Origin: Acidobacteriota bacterium
GTDB lineage: Bacteria; Acidobacteriota; Vicinamibacteria; Vicinamibacterales; CAVVIG01
Assembly: GCA_003222555.1 (NCBI GenBank)
Contig: QHWL01000001.1
Coordinates: 12,646-26,311, forward strand
Direction of reading: 5' to 3'
DNA: 13,666 bases
How positions within the stretch are numbered: the first letter of the stretch is position 1; each line of letters starts with the position of its first letter. Position numbers and translations under genes: made by a program. This document shows, one piece after another, positions 1-9,242 of this stretch. The notes under the pieces are model-generated. The model saw only the letters and a program-made list of their open reading frames with translations. It did not search any database and had not been told where the DNA came from.

Positions 1-87
1 CGCGTCGCGTACGGCGCGCTGCAGAAGGAAACCGTCGCGGAGGGGATCGGGCGACTGGTGAAGGGCCTTCGCGCGATCCTCGGGTGA
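1..87 (+). CDS. C-terminal end of a probable PLP-dependent aminotransferase (partial)
   Basis: An open frame enters from the left edge and ends at TGA 85-87, giving 28 residues. The sequence starts RVAYGAL and continues with E-x-x-x-E-G-I-x-R-L-x-x-G-L, then a short hydrophobic end. This resembles the last helix of class I/II PLP-dependent aminotransferases, which often finish with an 'RLAYG..., EGI.RL...L' pattern. The catalytic lysine and cofactor site would lie outside the window, so the family call rests on one terminal helix and the substrate cannot be named. The gene converges on parE, with about 59 bp between the two stop codons. Confidence 0.5.
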   Translation, partial: RVAYGALQKETVAEGIGRLVKGLRAILG

Positions 88-103
88 CTAAAAGGCCACG
101 ATC

Positions 104-128
104 CTCTGCGAGCTCTGCGGCCTCTGCG
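104..128. repeat. Three 9-bp-spaced CTCTGCG direct repeats
   Basis: CTCTGCG occurs at 104-110, 113-119 and 122-128, a 9-bp period, in the short gap between the convergent aminotransferase and parE genes. No inverted arm or T-run follows, so it is not an intrinsic terminator. It may belong to the same class of low-complexity intergenic repeats seen at 8481-8574. Confidence 0.5.
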
Positions 129-146
129 TTGCATGTCGCGTCACTT

Positions 147-2066
147 TCAAACATCGAGCTCTTCGGCCTCGTCGGCGCGCTCCATGATGAAGCGAAACCG
201 CGCGGAGGCGTCTTTCCCCATCAGCTCGTTCATCACGCGGTCCGTGACGATTTGATCGGTCACCTCGACGCGAAGGAGCCTCCGCGTGCGCGGGTTCAAC
301 GTCGTTTCCCACAGCACCTTCGGCATCATTTCGCCGAGACCCTTGAACCGCGTAATCTCCGGCGTCGCGCGGCCGTTGCCCTGCTTCGCGTGCTGCTTCA
401 GAACGGCGTCCCGCTGCGCATCGTCGAGCGCCCAAAAAGTGTCGTTGCCGACGTCGACCCGGTACAGCGGCGGCTGCGCGAGATACACCTTGCCGCTGGA
501 CATCAGCTGCGGGAGGTGCCGATAGATGAAGGTGAGCAGCAGCGTGGCGATGTGGTTGCCGTCCGAGTCGGCGTCGGCGAGGATGATGACCTTGCCGTAG
601 CGAAGCCTGCTCAGGTCGAAGTTGTTTCCCAGCCCGCAGCCGAGGGCCGTGACCAGATCGGCGAGCTCCTTGTTTTCGAGCACCTTCGCCAGCGAGGCGC
701 TCTCAGTATTCAGCACCTTTCCCCGCAGCGGCAGAATCGCCTGACTTGCCCGGTCGCGCCCTTGCTTGGCCGACCCGCCGGCCGAATCGCCTTCGACGAT
801 GAAGAGCTCGCTGCCGTCGCTCGTGGAGTTCGTGCAGTCGCTCAGTTTGCCGGGAAGATTCAGGCGCGAGGAGGTTGCGCTCTTGCGCGACACTTCGGCC
901 TGCGCCGCGCGGCTCGCCTCGCGCGCCCGCGCCGCGAGGATGATGCGCGCGACGATCGCCTCGGCGATGGAGATGTTGTGATTCAGCCAGTGCTCGAGCG
1001 CCGGACGAACGACGCCGTCGACGCCCGACACGAGCTCGGGATTATTGAGCCGATCCTTGGTCTGCCCCTGGAACTGCGGTTCCTGAATGAACAGGCTCAC
1101 GACTCCGGTCAGGCCTTCTCGGATGTCCTCGGCGGCAATCGTCACGCCCTTGGGAGAGAGATTGTGCGTGTCGATGAAGTTCCGCACGGCCTTGCCGATG
1201 CCGGCCCGCAGGCCGCTTTCGTGAGTGCCGCCAGACGCGGTCGGAATGCCGTTGACGTACGAGCGCACGTGCTCATCGGTCGCCTCCGTCCATTGCAGCA
1301 CGAGATCGAGCCGCAATCCCTCTTCCTTGTTGAGCATGAACGGCGTGTCGTGCACCGGCTTGGCGCCCCGTTCGGCGACGATCTTCTTCAAGTAATCGAC
1401 GAGGCCTTCGACGTGTTGAAAAACGAACTTCTCCTTGGACGACTCGTCCTCGAAGGCGACTTTCAAGCCCTTGTTCAAATAGCTGGCGACCTCGAGCCGG
1501 GCTTTGATGACTTCCGGGTCGAATTCGATGTTGGGAAAAATGGCGGCATCGGGATGGAAGTAGACCGTGGTGCCGCTGCCGCGAGAGGCGCCAATCTTCT
1601 TCAACGCTCCGACCGGCTTGCCCTGCTTGAAGCGCATTTCCCACTGCGCCCCGTCGCGTTTGACGGTGGCGATGAGCTCCTTCGACAGGGCGTTGACGAC
1701 GCTGGCGCCGACGCCGTGCAGGCCGCCGGCCGTTTTGTAGCTGCCGTGCTCGAACTTGCCGCCGGCATGGAGCACCGTGAAGATCACTTCGAGGGCGCTC
1801 TTCTTCGTCGTGGAATGCTTGTCGACCGGAATCCCGCGCCCATCGTCCGCGATCGTGATCGACGCTCCATCGCCATGAAGCGTCACCCAGATATTCGCGG
1901 CGAAGCCATTCATCGCCTCGTCGACGGCGTTGTCGAGGATTTCCCACACGAGGTGGTGCAATCCGGTCGAGCCGACGCCACCGATGTACATGCCGGGGCG
2001 TTTGCGGACCGGATCGAGCCCTTCAAGAACGGTGATGTCTTTGGCGGTGTAGTTCGCGGATGTCAT
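147..2066 (-). CDS. parE: DNA topoisomerase IV subunit B (ParE)
   Basis: ATPase subunit of topoisomerase IV, which with ParC forms a heterotetramer that decatenates daughter chromosomes. The 639 residues are close to the 630 of E. coli ParE. The GHKL ATPase domain shows E42 in EILDNAVDE, DDGRGIP at 74-80, the ATP lid GGLHGVG at 114-120, and the QTK lysine at K337. The TOPRIM domain shows VEGDSAGG with E425 and the metal-binding DADSD at 498-502. DADSDGxHIATLL, and the later PPLYR and RFKGLGEM stretches, match ParE better than GyrB (usually DADVDGAHI). The ATG at 2066 cannot be extended because an in-frame stop lies three codons upstream. A GGAGGT lies 19 nt upstream, too far to be an ideal ribosome site. 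It is the third gene of the parC-NYN-parE cluster. Confidence 0.96.
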   Translation of the reverse strand: MTSANYTAKDITVLEGLDPVRKRPGMYIGGVGSTGLHHLVWEILDNAVDEAMNGFAANIWVTLHGDGASITIADDGRGIPVDKHSTTKKSALEVIFTVLHAGGKFEHGSYKTAGGLHGVGASVVNALSKELIATVKRDGAQWEMRFKQGKPVGALKKIGASRGSGTTVYFHPDAAIFPNIEFDPEVIKARLEVASYLNKGLKVAFEDESSKEKFVFQHVEGLVDYLKKIVAERGAKPVHDTPFMLNKEEGLRLDLVLQWTEATDEHVRSYVNGIPTASGGTHESGLRAGIGKAVRNFIDTHNLSPKGVTIAAEDIREGLTGVVSLFIQEPQFQGQTKDRLNNPELVSGVDGVVRPALEHWLNHNISIAEAIVARIILAARAREASRAAQAEVSRKSATSSRLNLPGKLSDCTNSTSDGSELFIVEGDSAGGSAKQGRDRASQAILPLRGKVLNTESASLAKVLENKELADLVTALGCGLGNNFDLSRLRYGKVIILADADSDGNHIATLLLTFIYRHLPQLMSSGKVYLAQPPLYRVDVGNDTFWALDDAQRDAVLKQHAKQGNGRATPEITRFKGLGEMMPKVLWETTLNPRTRRLLRVEVTDQIVTDRVMNELMGKDASARFRFIMERADEAEELDV

Positions 2067-2080
2067 ACGGCTCTACGGTT

Positions 2081-2096
2081 CCGTGACCTCCGTGGT
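2081..2096 (-). repeat. Single copy of the ACCACGGAGGTCACGG repeat upstream of parE
   Basis: On the minus strand the gap between the NYN gene and parE contains ACCACGGAGGTCACGG. Thirteen of its bases, ACGGAGGTCACGG, recur exactly at 8507-8519, and closely related copies lie at 8481-8496, 8538-8550 and 8559-8574. Besides being a dispersed repeat it supplies a GGAGGT, but 19 nt before the parE ATG. Confidence 0.6.
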
Positions 2097-2106
2097 CGCG
2101 CTATTG

Positions 2107-3660
2107 TCAGCTGTCGGCATCGCCCTTGGCGTCTGTCGCGGACGCCTTTTGCGATCGCGTGACGCGGCGCATGGCCGGCGGCTTGCGCGGCCCTGAGACA
2201 GTTGAGGGCCTAGCCGCGGCCTTGCGGGGCCCTGAACCTGTCGAAGGGCGCGCGCCAGGCGCCGTCGCCCGCGTGCGCGGCCGTTTCGGCTTGGCGCGCC
2301 CGAGCAGCTCAGCGGTCGTATCGATCGGAATCGGCTCGTTGGGCGTCGATTCCTCGTGCATGGTGTCGCGCGTCCCGGCCCCGTCGTCCTGGACGGCTTC
2401 GATCGAGTGGGATTGCGGCGCGTCGACGGGTGTGGGCATCGCGGAGCGCGGCAACGGGGCCCCCTGCGCGGCGGCCATGCCGGCGAGGAGCGCTGGCCCC
2501 TGGAAGACGCGGAGGCCGCCCCGACGGTCGCGTTCGAGGCGGACGAGCCCGTCGCGCTGACACGCGCGGAGCAAGTCCATCAACCCGGAGAATCCGTAGC
2601 GCCGCTCGTCGAACCCGGCGTCGGCGGCGCGCACAATCTGCTTGACGTTCCGGAGGTACATCGGCCAGCGCGCGTTGGTCGCGGCGCCGAGAATCCGTCC
2701 CACCAGCTTCACGCCCTCGGCGGGGGGCTCGGTGGCGTGGACAACTTCGGGGGCGGGCACGCCGCCTGAACCCGCTTCGGAGTGGGATCTGTCGTGTGCG
2801 GGCTTGATGGCCTGGGCCGCGGCTGTCGGTTCCGTCTCGTGGGTGCCTTCCTCAGCGGCGGCGCCGCCGGTCTTTGGGGCAGCTCCATTCGTTTCATGGA
2901 AGCCGTCGTTGAGCTCCACCATGACGCTGCGGCCGGCGTGCTTCAACTGCACGAGGCTGGCGTGCGCCAGCTTCTCCACGAAGTCGAGGAACGAGGACGC
3001 GCCGTAGTTGCGCTCCGAGAACGTCGAGTCGAGCTGCAGCAGCGTGCTCTTGAGTAAACCGGTCTGCGGCGACACCTCGCGGTCTGCGAGGATCTTCAGG
3101 GCGCGCCGCACGATCGGGAACGCCTGTGCGATCGGCGACGAAGCGGCGGCCGCCACCGTGTGACCACCCTTCACGGAAGACTTGCGCACGCCGGCGAGGT
3201 TCTCGTAGGCAATGAACTCGTGGCAGTTGCGCTGCAGGATCCCGCTCGTAAACGCGCGGCCGCCAACGACGAACACCTTCTTGTCGTACTGCTTGAGCTT
3301 CTCGACGAGCGAGAGGAAGTCGCTGTCACCGCCGACGATCACGTACGCGTTGATGTGCGGGTGCGTAAACGCCATCTCGAGCGCGTCGAGCGCGAGATTG
3401 ATGTCCGCGCCATTCTTGTCGCCTCCCGGCGTGAGGTTGCGCTGCACGAGGCGGATCGCGTGCTGGGTCAGGGCGCGGCTGTACTCGCTGGCGCGCGTCC
3501 AGTCCGCATACGCGATCTTGGTGACGACCTCGCCGCGCTCTTTGATGGCGTCGAGGACGGCGCCGACGTCGAGTTGCTGATTGAGGGTGGTTCTGACCCC
3601 GATCTCGATGTTGTCGAAGTCGATGAAGACGGCGATGTTGAGACGGTCTTGATGCGCCAA
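2107..3660 (-). CDS. NYN-domain putative RNase with two LOTUS/OST-HTH domains
   Basis: 517 residues. The N-terminal NYN (PIN-like, LabA/DUF88) domain spans about 8-155 and keeps the acidic metal-binding set: FIDFDN (D14, D16), GADIN (D86) and GGDSDF (D112, D114). Two LOTUS/OST-HTH modules follow at about 178-255 and 316-388, joined by an Ala/Pro/Glu-rich linker. The C-terminus after about 450 is basic and low-complexity. NYN-LOTUS proteins are predicted RNA-cleaving enzymes; LOTUS domains in several families bind RNA, including G-rich RNA. The start is a TTG preceded by AAGGA with 6 nt spacing, a good ribosome site. It lies 91 bp after parC and 40 bp before parE on the same strand, so co-transcription is likely. 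Its target and any link to topoisomerase IV are unknown. Confidence 0.9.
   Translation of the reverse strand: MAHQDRLNIAVFIDFDNIEIGVRTTLNQQLDVGAVLDAIKERGEVVTKIAYADWTRASEYSRALTQHAIRLVQRNLTPGGDKNGADINLALDALEMAFTHPHINAYVIVGGDSDFLSLVEKLKQYDKKVFVVGGRAFTSGILQRNCHEFIAYENLAGVRKSSVKGGHTVAAAASSPIAQAFPIVRRALKILADREVSPQTGLLKSTLLQLDSTFSERNYGASSFLDFVEKLAHASLVQLKHAGRSVMVELNDGFHETNGAAPKTGGAAAEEGTHETEPTAAAQAIKPAHDRSHSEAGSGGVPAPEVVHATEPPAEGVKLVGRILGAATNARWPMYLRNVKQIVRAADAGFDERRYGFSGLMDLLRACQRDGLVRLERDRRGGLRVFQGPALLAGMAAAQGAPLPRSAMPTPVDAPQSHSIEAVQDDGAGTRDTMHEESTPNEPIPIDTTAELLGRAKPKRPRTRATAPGARPSTGSGPRKAAARPSTVSGPRKPPAMRRVTRSQKASATDAKGDADS
2173..2250 (-). repeat. Two in-frame 39-bp tandem units carrying a REP-like palindrome
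   Basis: Two adjacent 39-bp units (2173-2211 and 2212-2250) lie in the 3' part of the NYN gene. Their cores are GGCCCTGAGACAGTTGAGGG at 2189-2208 and GGCCCTGAACCTGTCGAAGG at 2228-2247. Each core is an imperfect inverted repeat (GCCCT...AGGGC type). Because 39 is a multiple of three they add 13-residue units, RPSTGSGPRKAAA (471-483) and RPSTVSGPRKPPA (484-496), without breaking the frame. The CCCTGA(A/G)CCTGTCGAAGGG core resembles short palindromes dispersed in many GC-rich genomes. Confidence 0.7.
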
Positions 3661-3751
3661 ACTGAGTCCTTACTGGCTGACGCCGCGCGGGCGTCGCTGC
3701 GACGATGTAGCTTCTATTGTCGCACGGCACGCCACGAGAGGCCCAAATACG

Positions 3752-6241
<2,490 letters not shown>

Positions 6242-6685
6242 CAATCGTGTGGACCCCTGATTCTCGCACCACCGAGGCACGTTTGCGAAATGAGCCGACC
6301 GAAAAAAGTGATCGAAAAGGCGCCGTACTCCTTGCGGGCGGCGCGGCCGTGCCCCCTCACTGCCGGCCCGCAGCTCTAAAGCAACATATGTGTAGGTTTA
6401 TGCGCAGAGATCCACAGCAATGTCTGTTCAAGCGAGGATGGGCAAACCGATCGAGCGATCCTTTGCGCGGCCCGCCTCCCGGCCGTCGTGGCCGCCGCCC
6501 TTCCTCGCTTATGAATGCCGAAATCGACAAAAATGTCTCGTCACCTAATCTTTCCGACGCCAATGTCCCCATCGACAAGGCCGTCCCCTTCGTCTTTTCG
6601 ACATATTTCCAGGGGAAACTGCGTCTTTTTGCAGATCGGCTGGCGGCCGGATCGGCGTCTGTCTTGCACAACACCTACAACCCTG

Positions 6686-6718
6686 GGCGCCGGCCGCGAT
6701 CTCCGGCCGTAACGCGCC
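6686..6718. repeat. Strong GC-rich inverted repeat upstream of glnA
   Basis: GGCGC-CGGCCG (6686-6696), a 7-nt loop, then CGGCCG (6704-6709), a TAAC bulge and GCGCC (6714-6718) give 11 paired bases. No T-run follows on either strand. It lies about 80 bp upstream of the candidate glnA -35 box, so it could be a regulator-binding or structural element; its role is unknown. Confidence 0.45.
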
Positions 6719-6796
6719 TGGTGCCCGGCCGCGTCGTCAACGCAACCCGACGGCGATCGCGCCGGCCAGACACGCGACCCCGAAGCGGGGGCGTCT

Positions 6797-6824
6797 TTGT
6801 GATCCCGTTGATCGCGGCTACAAT
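6797..6824 (+). promoter_or_regulatory. Candidate sigma70 promoter of glnA
   Basis: TTGTGA (6797-6802) and TACAAT (6819-6824) are separated by 16 bp and match 4/6 and 5/6 of the TTGACA/TATAAT consensus. Transcription would start near 6831, giving a leader of about 160 nt before the glnA ATG. No sigma54-type TGGCAC-N5-TTGC element was seen. Confidence 0.4.
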
Positions 6825-6917
6825 GTCCGCCCTGTGAGAAGGACGTCGTGTAGGATTTCGCCCGGTACGCAGCGGTCTTAAGAGTTCCCATCGATCCCGG
6901 ACGAGCCACGAATCTGA

Positions 6918-6937
6918 ACGCCGCTTTGTGGCGGCGT
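6918..6937 (+). other. Hairpin in the glnA leader
   Basis: ACGCCGC (6918-6924) and GCGGCGT (6931-6937) form a perfect 7-bp stem around TTTGTG, 55 nt upstream of the glnA start. It would lie in the transcribed leader. No known riboswitch consensus was recognised, and there is no T-run after it to make it a terminator. Confidence 0.45.
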
Positions 6938-6992
6938 CTGCACAACCGTGCTGGCGGGGACGTAAAGCGGTCACTGTGAAAGGGGAAGCGAG

Positions 6993-8435
6993 ATGAAGAT
7001 GAAAGCGAACGATGTCGTGCAACTCATCAAGGAGAAGAAGGTCAAAGCTGTGGATGTACGTTTCGTCGACCTGCCGGGGCTTTGGCAGCACTTCACGGTC
7101 TCCGCCAGAGAGTTTTCCGCGGACGCCTTCGAAGAAGGGCTCGGCTTCGACGGATCCAGCATCCGTGGCTTCCAGGCCATTCAGGAAAGCGACATGCTCT
7201 TGATGCCGGATCCCGCCACGGCCTTTTTGGATCCGTTTGCGACGGTGCCGACGGTCGTGCTCATCTGTACGGTCAAGGATCCCGTGACGGGCCTGGCCTA
7301 TTCGCGCGATCCGCGGTACGTCGCGATCAAAGCCGAGAACTACTTGAAGTCAACCGGGATCGCCGACACCGCGTATTTCGGGCCCGAGCCGGAGTTCTTC
7401 ATCCTCGACGACGTTCGCTTCGGTCAGTCGTACAACCACGGTTTCTATTACATCGACAGCAGTGAGGGCTTCTGGAACTCGGGCCGCGAGGAGCGGCCGG
7501 CTGCGTCTGCCCCATCGCAGAACCCTGGCTACAAGATGCGCTACAAGGAAGGGTACTTTCCGGTGCCGCCGATGGACAGCATCCAGGACATCCGGACCGA
7601 GATGATGCTGGCGCTCGAGGAGATCGGCATCGACGTGGAAGTGCACCACCACGAAGTGGCGACGGCCGGCCAGTGCGAAATCGACATGCGTTTCGATTCC
7701 CTGACCAGCATGGGAGACAAGCTCCTGAAGTTCAAGTACGTCATCAAGAACGTGGCCCGGCGGCACAACAAGACCGTGACGCTGATGCCCAAGCCCATCT
7801 TCCAGGACAATGGCTCCGGCATGCACGTGCATCAGAGTCTCTGGAAGGGGAAGAAGAACGTCTTCTTCGAGAAAGGCACGTACGCGGACCTCAGCAAGAA
7901 CGCCGTCTATTACATCGGAGGCATTCTCAAACACGCGCCGGCGTTACTGGCGTTCTGCGCGCCGACGACCAACTCGTATCGACGGCTGGTGCCCGGCTAC
8001 GAGGCACCGATCAACCTGGTGTACTCGCAGCGGAATCGCAGCGCAGCGGTGCGGATCCCGTTGTACTCACGTAGCGAGAAGTCCAAGCGTGTCGAGGTCC
8101 GGTTCCCGGACGCCGCAGCGAACGGGTACCTGGCGTTCAGCGCGATGCTGATGGCCGGCCTGGACGGCATCCAGAAGAAGATCACGCCGCCCGCGCCGAT
8201 GGACAAGGACCTCTACGATCTGCCGGCCGAGGATCTCGCCAAGGTCGCCAAGGCGCCCGGCAGCCTCAATGAGGTGCTGGACGCGCTCGAGAACGACCAC
8301 GAGTTCCTGCTCAAGGGCGACGTGTTCACCCCCGACCTCATCGAAATGTGGCTCGACTACAAGCGAACCAAGGAAGTGGATGCCATCCGGCTCCGCCCGC
8401 ATCCGTGGGAGTTCGCGCTGTACTTTGATATCTAG
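6993..8435 (+). CDS. glnA: Glutamine synthetase type I (GSI-beta)
   Basis: Catalyses ATP-dependent formation of glutamine from glutamate and ammonia as a cytoplasmic dodecamer. The 480 residues fit the GSI-beta subfamily. Visible signatures are the N-terminal beta-grasp domain with [11 protein letters not shown], the metal/glutamate-binding FGPEPEFF, the GSI-beta insertion before [21 protein letters not shown], and the ATP-site block [22 protein letters not shown] and RVEVRFPDA follow, with an EFALYFDI C-terminus. Tyr408 in [11 protein letters not shown] matches the adenylylation site, so control by a GlnE-type adenylyltransferase is expected. A purine-rich AAAGGGGAAGCGAG precedes the ATG; a second in-frame ATG two codons later is possible. 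It is divergent from parC with a long leader and appears monocistronic, ending opposite the NUDIX gene. Confidence 0.98.
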   Translation: MKMKANDVVQLIKEKKVKAVDVRFVDLPGLWQHFTVSAREFSADAFEEGLGFDGSSIRGFQAIQESDMLLMPDPATAFLDPFATVPTVVLICTVKDPVTGLAYSRDPRYVAIKAENYLKSTGIADTAYFGPEPEFFILDDVRFGQSYNHGFYYIDSSEGFWNSGREERPAASAPSQNPGYKMRYKEGYFPVPPMDSIQDIRTEMMLALEEIGIDVEVHHHEVATAGQCEIDMRFDSLTSMGDKLLKFKYVIKNVARRHNKTVTLMPKPIFQDNGSGMHVHQSLWKGKKNVFFEKGTYADLSKNAVYYIGGILKHAPALLAFCAPTTNSYRRLVPGYEAPINLVYSQRNRSAAVRIPLYSRSEKSKRVEVRFPDAAANGYLAFSAMLMAGLDGIQKKITPPAPMDKDLYDLPAEDLAKVAKAPGSLNEVLDALENDHEFLLKGDVFTPDLIEMWLDYKRTKEVDAIRLRPHPWEFALYFDI

Positions 8436-8436
8436 T

Positions 8437-8464
8437 GCGCCGTGCGTCCCGCCCGCACACGCGC
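8437..8464 (+). terminator. GC-rich hairpin just after the glnA stop
   Basis: GTGCG (8442-8446) pairs with CGCAC (8454-8458) around a 7-nt loop, and GCGC at 8437-8440 can pair with GCGC at 8461-8464 across small bulges. It starts 2 nt after the stop codon. There is no T-tract, so it would be an atypical terminator or an mRNA-protecting stem. Confidence 0.3.
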
Positions 8465-8480
8465 TCGCGCCCAAAGCGCT

Positions 8481-8574
8481 ACCACAGAGGTCACGGGGCG
8501 AAGTAAACGGAGGTCACGGCAACAACCAATCTTTGAGCCGTGTCCTCCGTCCGTCTGGCCGTGTCCTCCGTGGT
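8481..8574. repeat. Inverted array of four GGAGG(T/A)CACGG repeats between glnA and the NUDIX gene
   Basis: Two direct copies on the plus strand (ACCACAGAGGTCACGG at 8481-8496; ACGGAGGTCACGG at 8507-8519) face two on the minus strand (CCGTGTCCTCCGT at 8538-8550; CCGTGTCCTCCGTGGT at 8559-8574). The outer arms pair at 14 of 16 positions, so transcripts from either convergent gene could fold into a long stem. It may act as a bidirectional barrier between the two genes. A single further copy lies at 2081-2096. Confidence 0.65.
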
Positions 8575-8588
8575 AGAGCCTTTTTGAA

Positions 8589-9230
8589 TTACTTTGACGA
8601 TTCCGGGCTCCAGCCGAGCAGCGTGAGGAATTCGGCGAGCACCATGGCTGTGGCGCCCCAAATCTCTTCGCCGCCCGCGTGAAACGCGGGAACGATCATC
8701 GTGCGCCCATCCCGCTGGCGCTCAATGGACACCAGCCGCTCGGGAGCAAGGAGCTCATCGAGGTCCACTTCGAGGATTCGCGCGACCTCGCCGTCGGAGG
8801 GCGTGAGGGCCGCCCGCCCTCCCGAGACGGCGACGATCGGATGCAGGCGGAAGCCGCTCACCGGAATGTCGAGCGGCGTCAGCGCGCCGAGAACGTGCAC
8901 GTGGTCGAGCGGCAGACCGATCTCTTCGTGTGCCTCGCGCAAGGCCGCTTGCTCGATCGTTTCGCCCGGCTCGATGCCGCCGCCCGGCAGCGACACCTGA
9001 CCGCTGTGCCGCCCTAGAGTGCCGGCGCGAACCGTGAGGACGATGTGCGCCCGATCGACGATTGGAAACAGGAGAAGCAGGCCGGCTGCGTGGCGGATGC
9101 GTTGCGGGTTGAAGCCAGGCGGCCACCCCCGTGGCTCAGGCGGTGCGAACATGCGCTGGGCGCTGATGCCCGGGAGATCTGCGCGGAGGGCGGATTCAAG
9201 ACGCGCGACGAGCGCAGCGAAATCAGACAG
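8589..9230 (-). CDS. NUDIX hydrolase, probable CoA pyrophosphatase (NudL/YeaB-like)
   Basis: Predicted to cleave coenzyme A or its derivatives to 4'-phosphopantetheine and 3',5'-ADP. The NUDIX box is perfect: G-x5-E-x7-REAHEEIGL. Just before it LTVRAGTLGRHSGQVSLPGG fits the CoA pyrophosphatase signature (LTxR[SA]...R.H.GxVxFPGG), with Leu replacing the usual Phe. The first ATG is at 9152 (187 aa) but has no ribosome site, and the same frame is open upstream to 9242 with family-like sequence (DFAALVARLESAL, then LPG and AQR before MFAPPEPRGW). I therefore place the start at CTG 9230, preceded by GAGGA with 6-nt spacing, giving 213 aa. If CTG does not initiate, the fallback start is 9152. It lies 12 bp after the SGNH gene, probably in the same operon. 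Confidence 0.85.
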   Translation of the reverse strand: MSDFAALVARLESALRADLPGISAQRMFAPPEPRGWPPGFNPQRIRHAAGLLLLFPIVDRAHIVLTVRAGTLGRHSGQVSLPGGGIEPGETIEQAALREAHEEIGLPLDHVHVLGALTPLDIPVSGFRLHPIVAVSGGRAALTPSDGEVARILEVDLDELLAPERLVSIERQRDGRTMIVPAFHAGGEEIWGATAMVLAEFLTLLGWSPESSK

Positions 9231-9236
9231 TGCATT

Positions 9237-9241
9237 TCCTC
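9237..9241 (-). promoter_or_regulatory. Ribosome binding site supporting a CTG start for the NUDIX gene
   Basis: GAGGA directly follows the SGNH stop codon and lies 6 nt before CTG 9230-9228. The only nearby ATG (9235-9233) abuts the GAGGA and is in another frame, where it would not encode the NUDIX protein. Confidence 0.45.
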
Positions 9242-9242
9242 T

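Larger units (their letters stand above)
6242..6992. other. 751-bp intergenic region between divergent parC and glnA
   Basis: No convincing gene was found. Open frames on both strands here lack ribosome sites, have low third-position GC for this genome and show no recognisable motif. The region holds a strong inverted repeat (6686-6718), a candidate glnA promoter (6797-6824) and a leader with a hairpin (6918-6937). A more AT-rich patch at about 6376-6402 contains the palindrome ACATATGT at 6384-6391 and could hold parC promoter elements, but I could not assign -35/-10 boxes with confidence. Confidence 0.6.

Noticed and set aside
84..2162. A 692-codon plus-strand open frame across parE
   Set aside because: It is antisense to an unmistakable parE with all catalytic motifs. 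Such long antisense frames are common in GC-rich genes, and the product is Arg/Val/Leu-rich with no recognisable domain.
6357..6674. A 105-codon minus-strand frame upstream of parC
   Set aside because: No ribosome site or motif; it overlaps the equally weak plus-strand frame, and the composition looks non-coding.
6511..6837. A 108-codon plus-strand frame starting at ATG 6511 (MNAEIDKNVSSPN...)
   Set aside because: The first half looks protein-like but there is no ribosome site, third-position GC is low for this genome, and the second half is Arg-rich and overlaps the inverted repeat and the candidate glnA promoter. Not supported without homologues.
6838..6992. A glutamine-type riboswitch in the glnA leader
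   Set aside because: The conserved core I would expect for the glnA RNA motif is not present; only a simple hairpin is visible.
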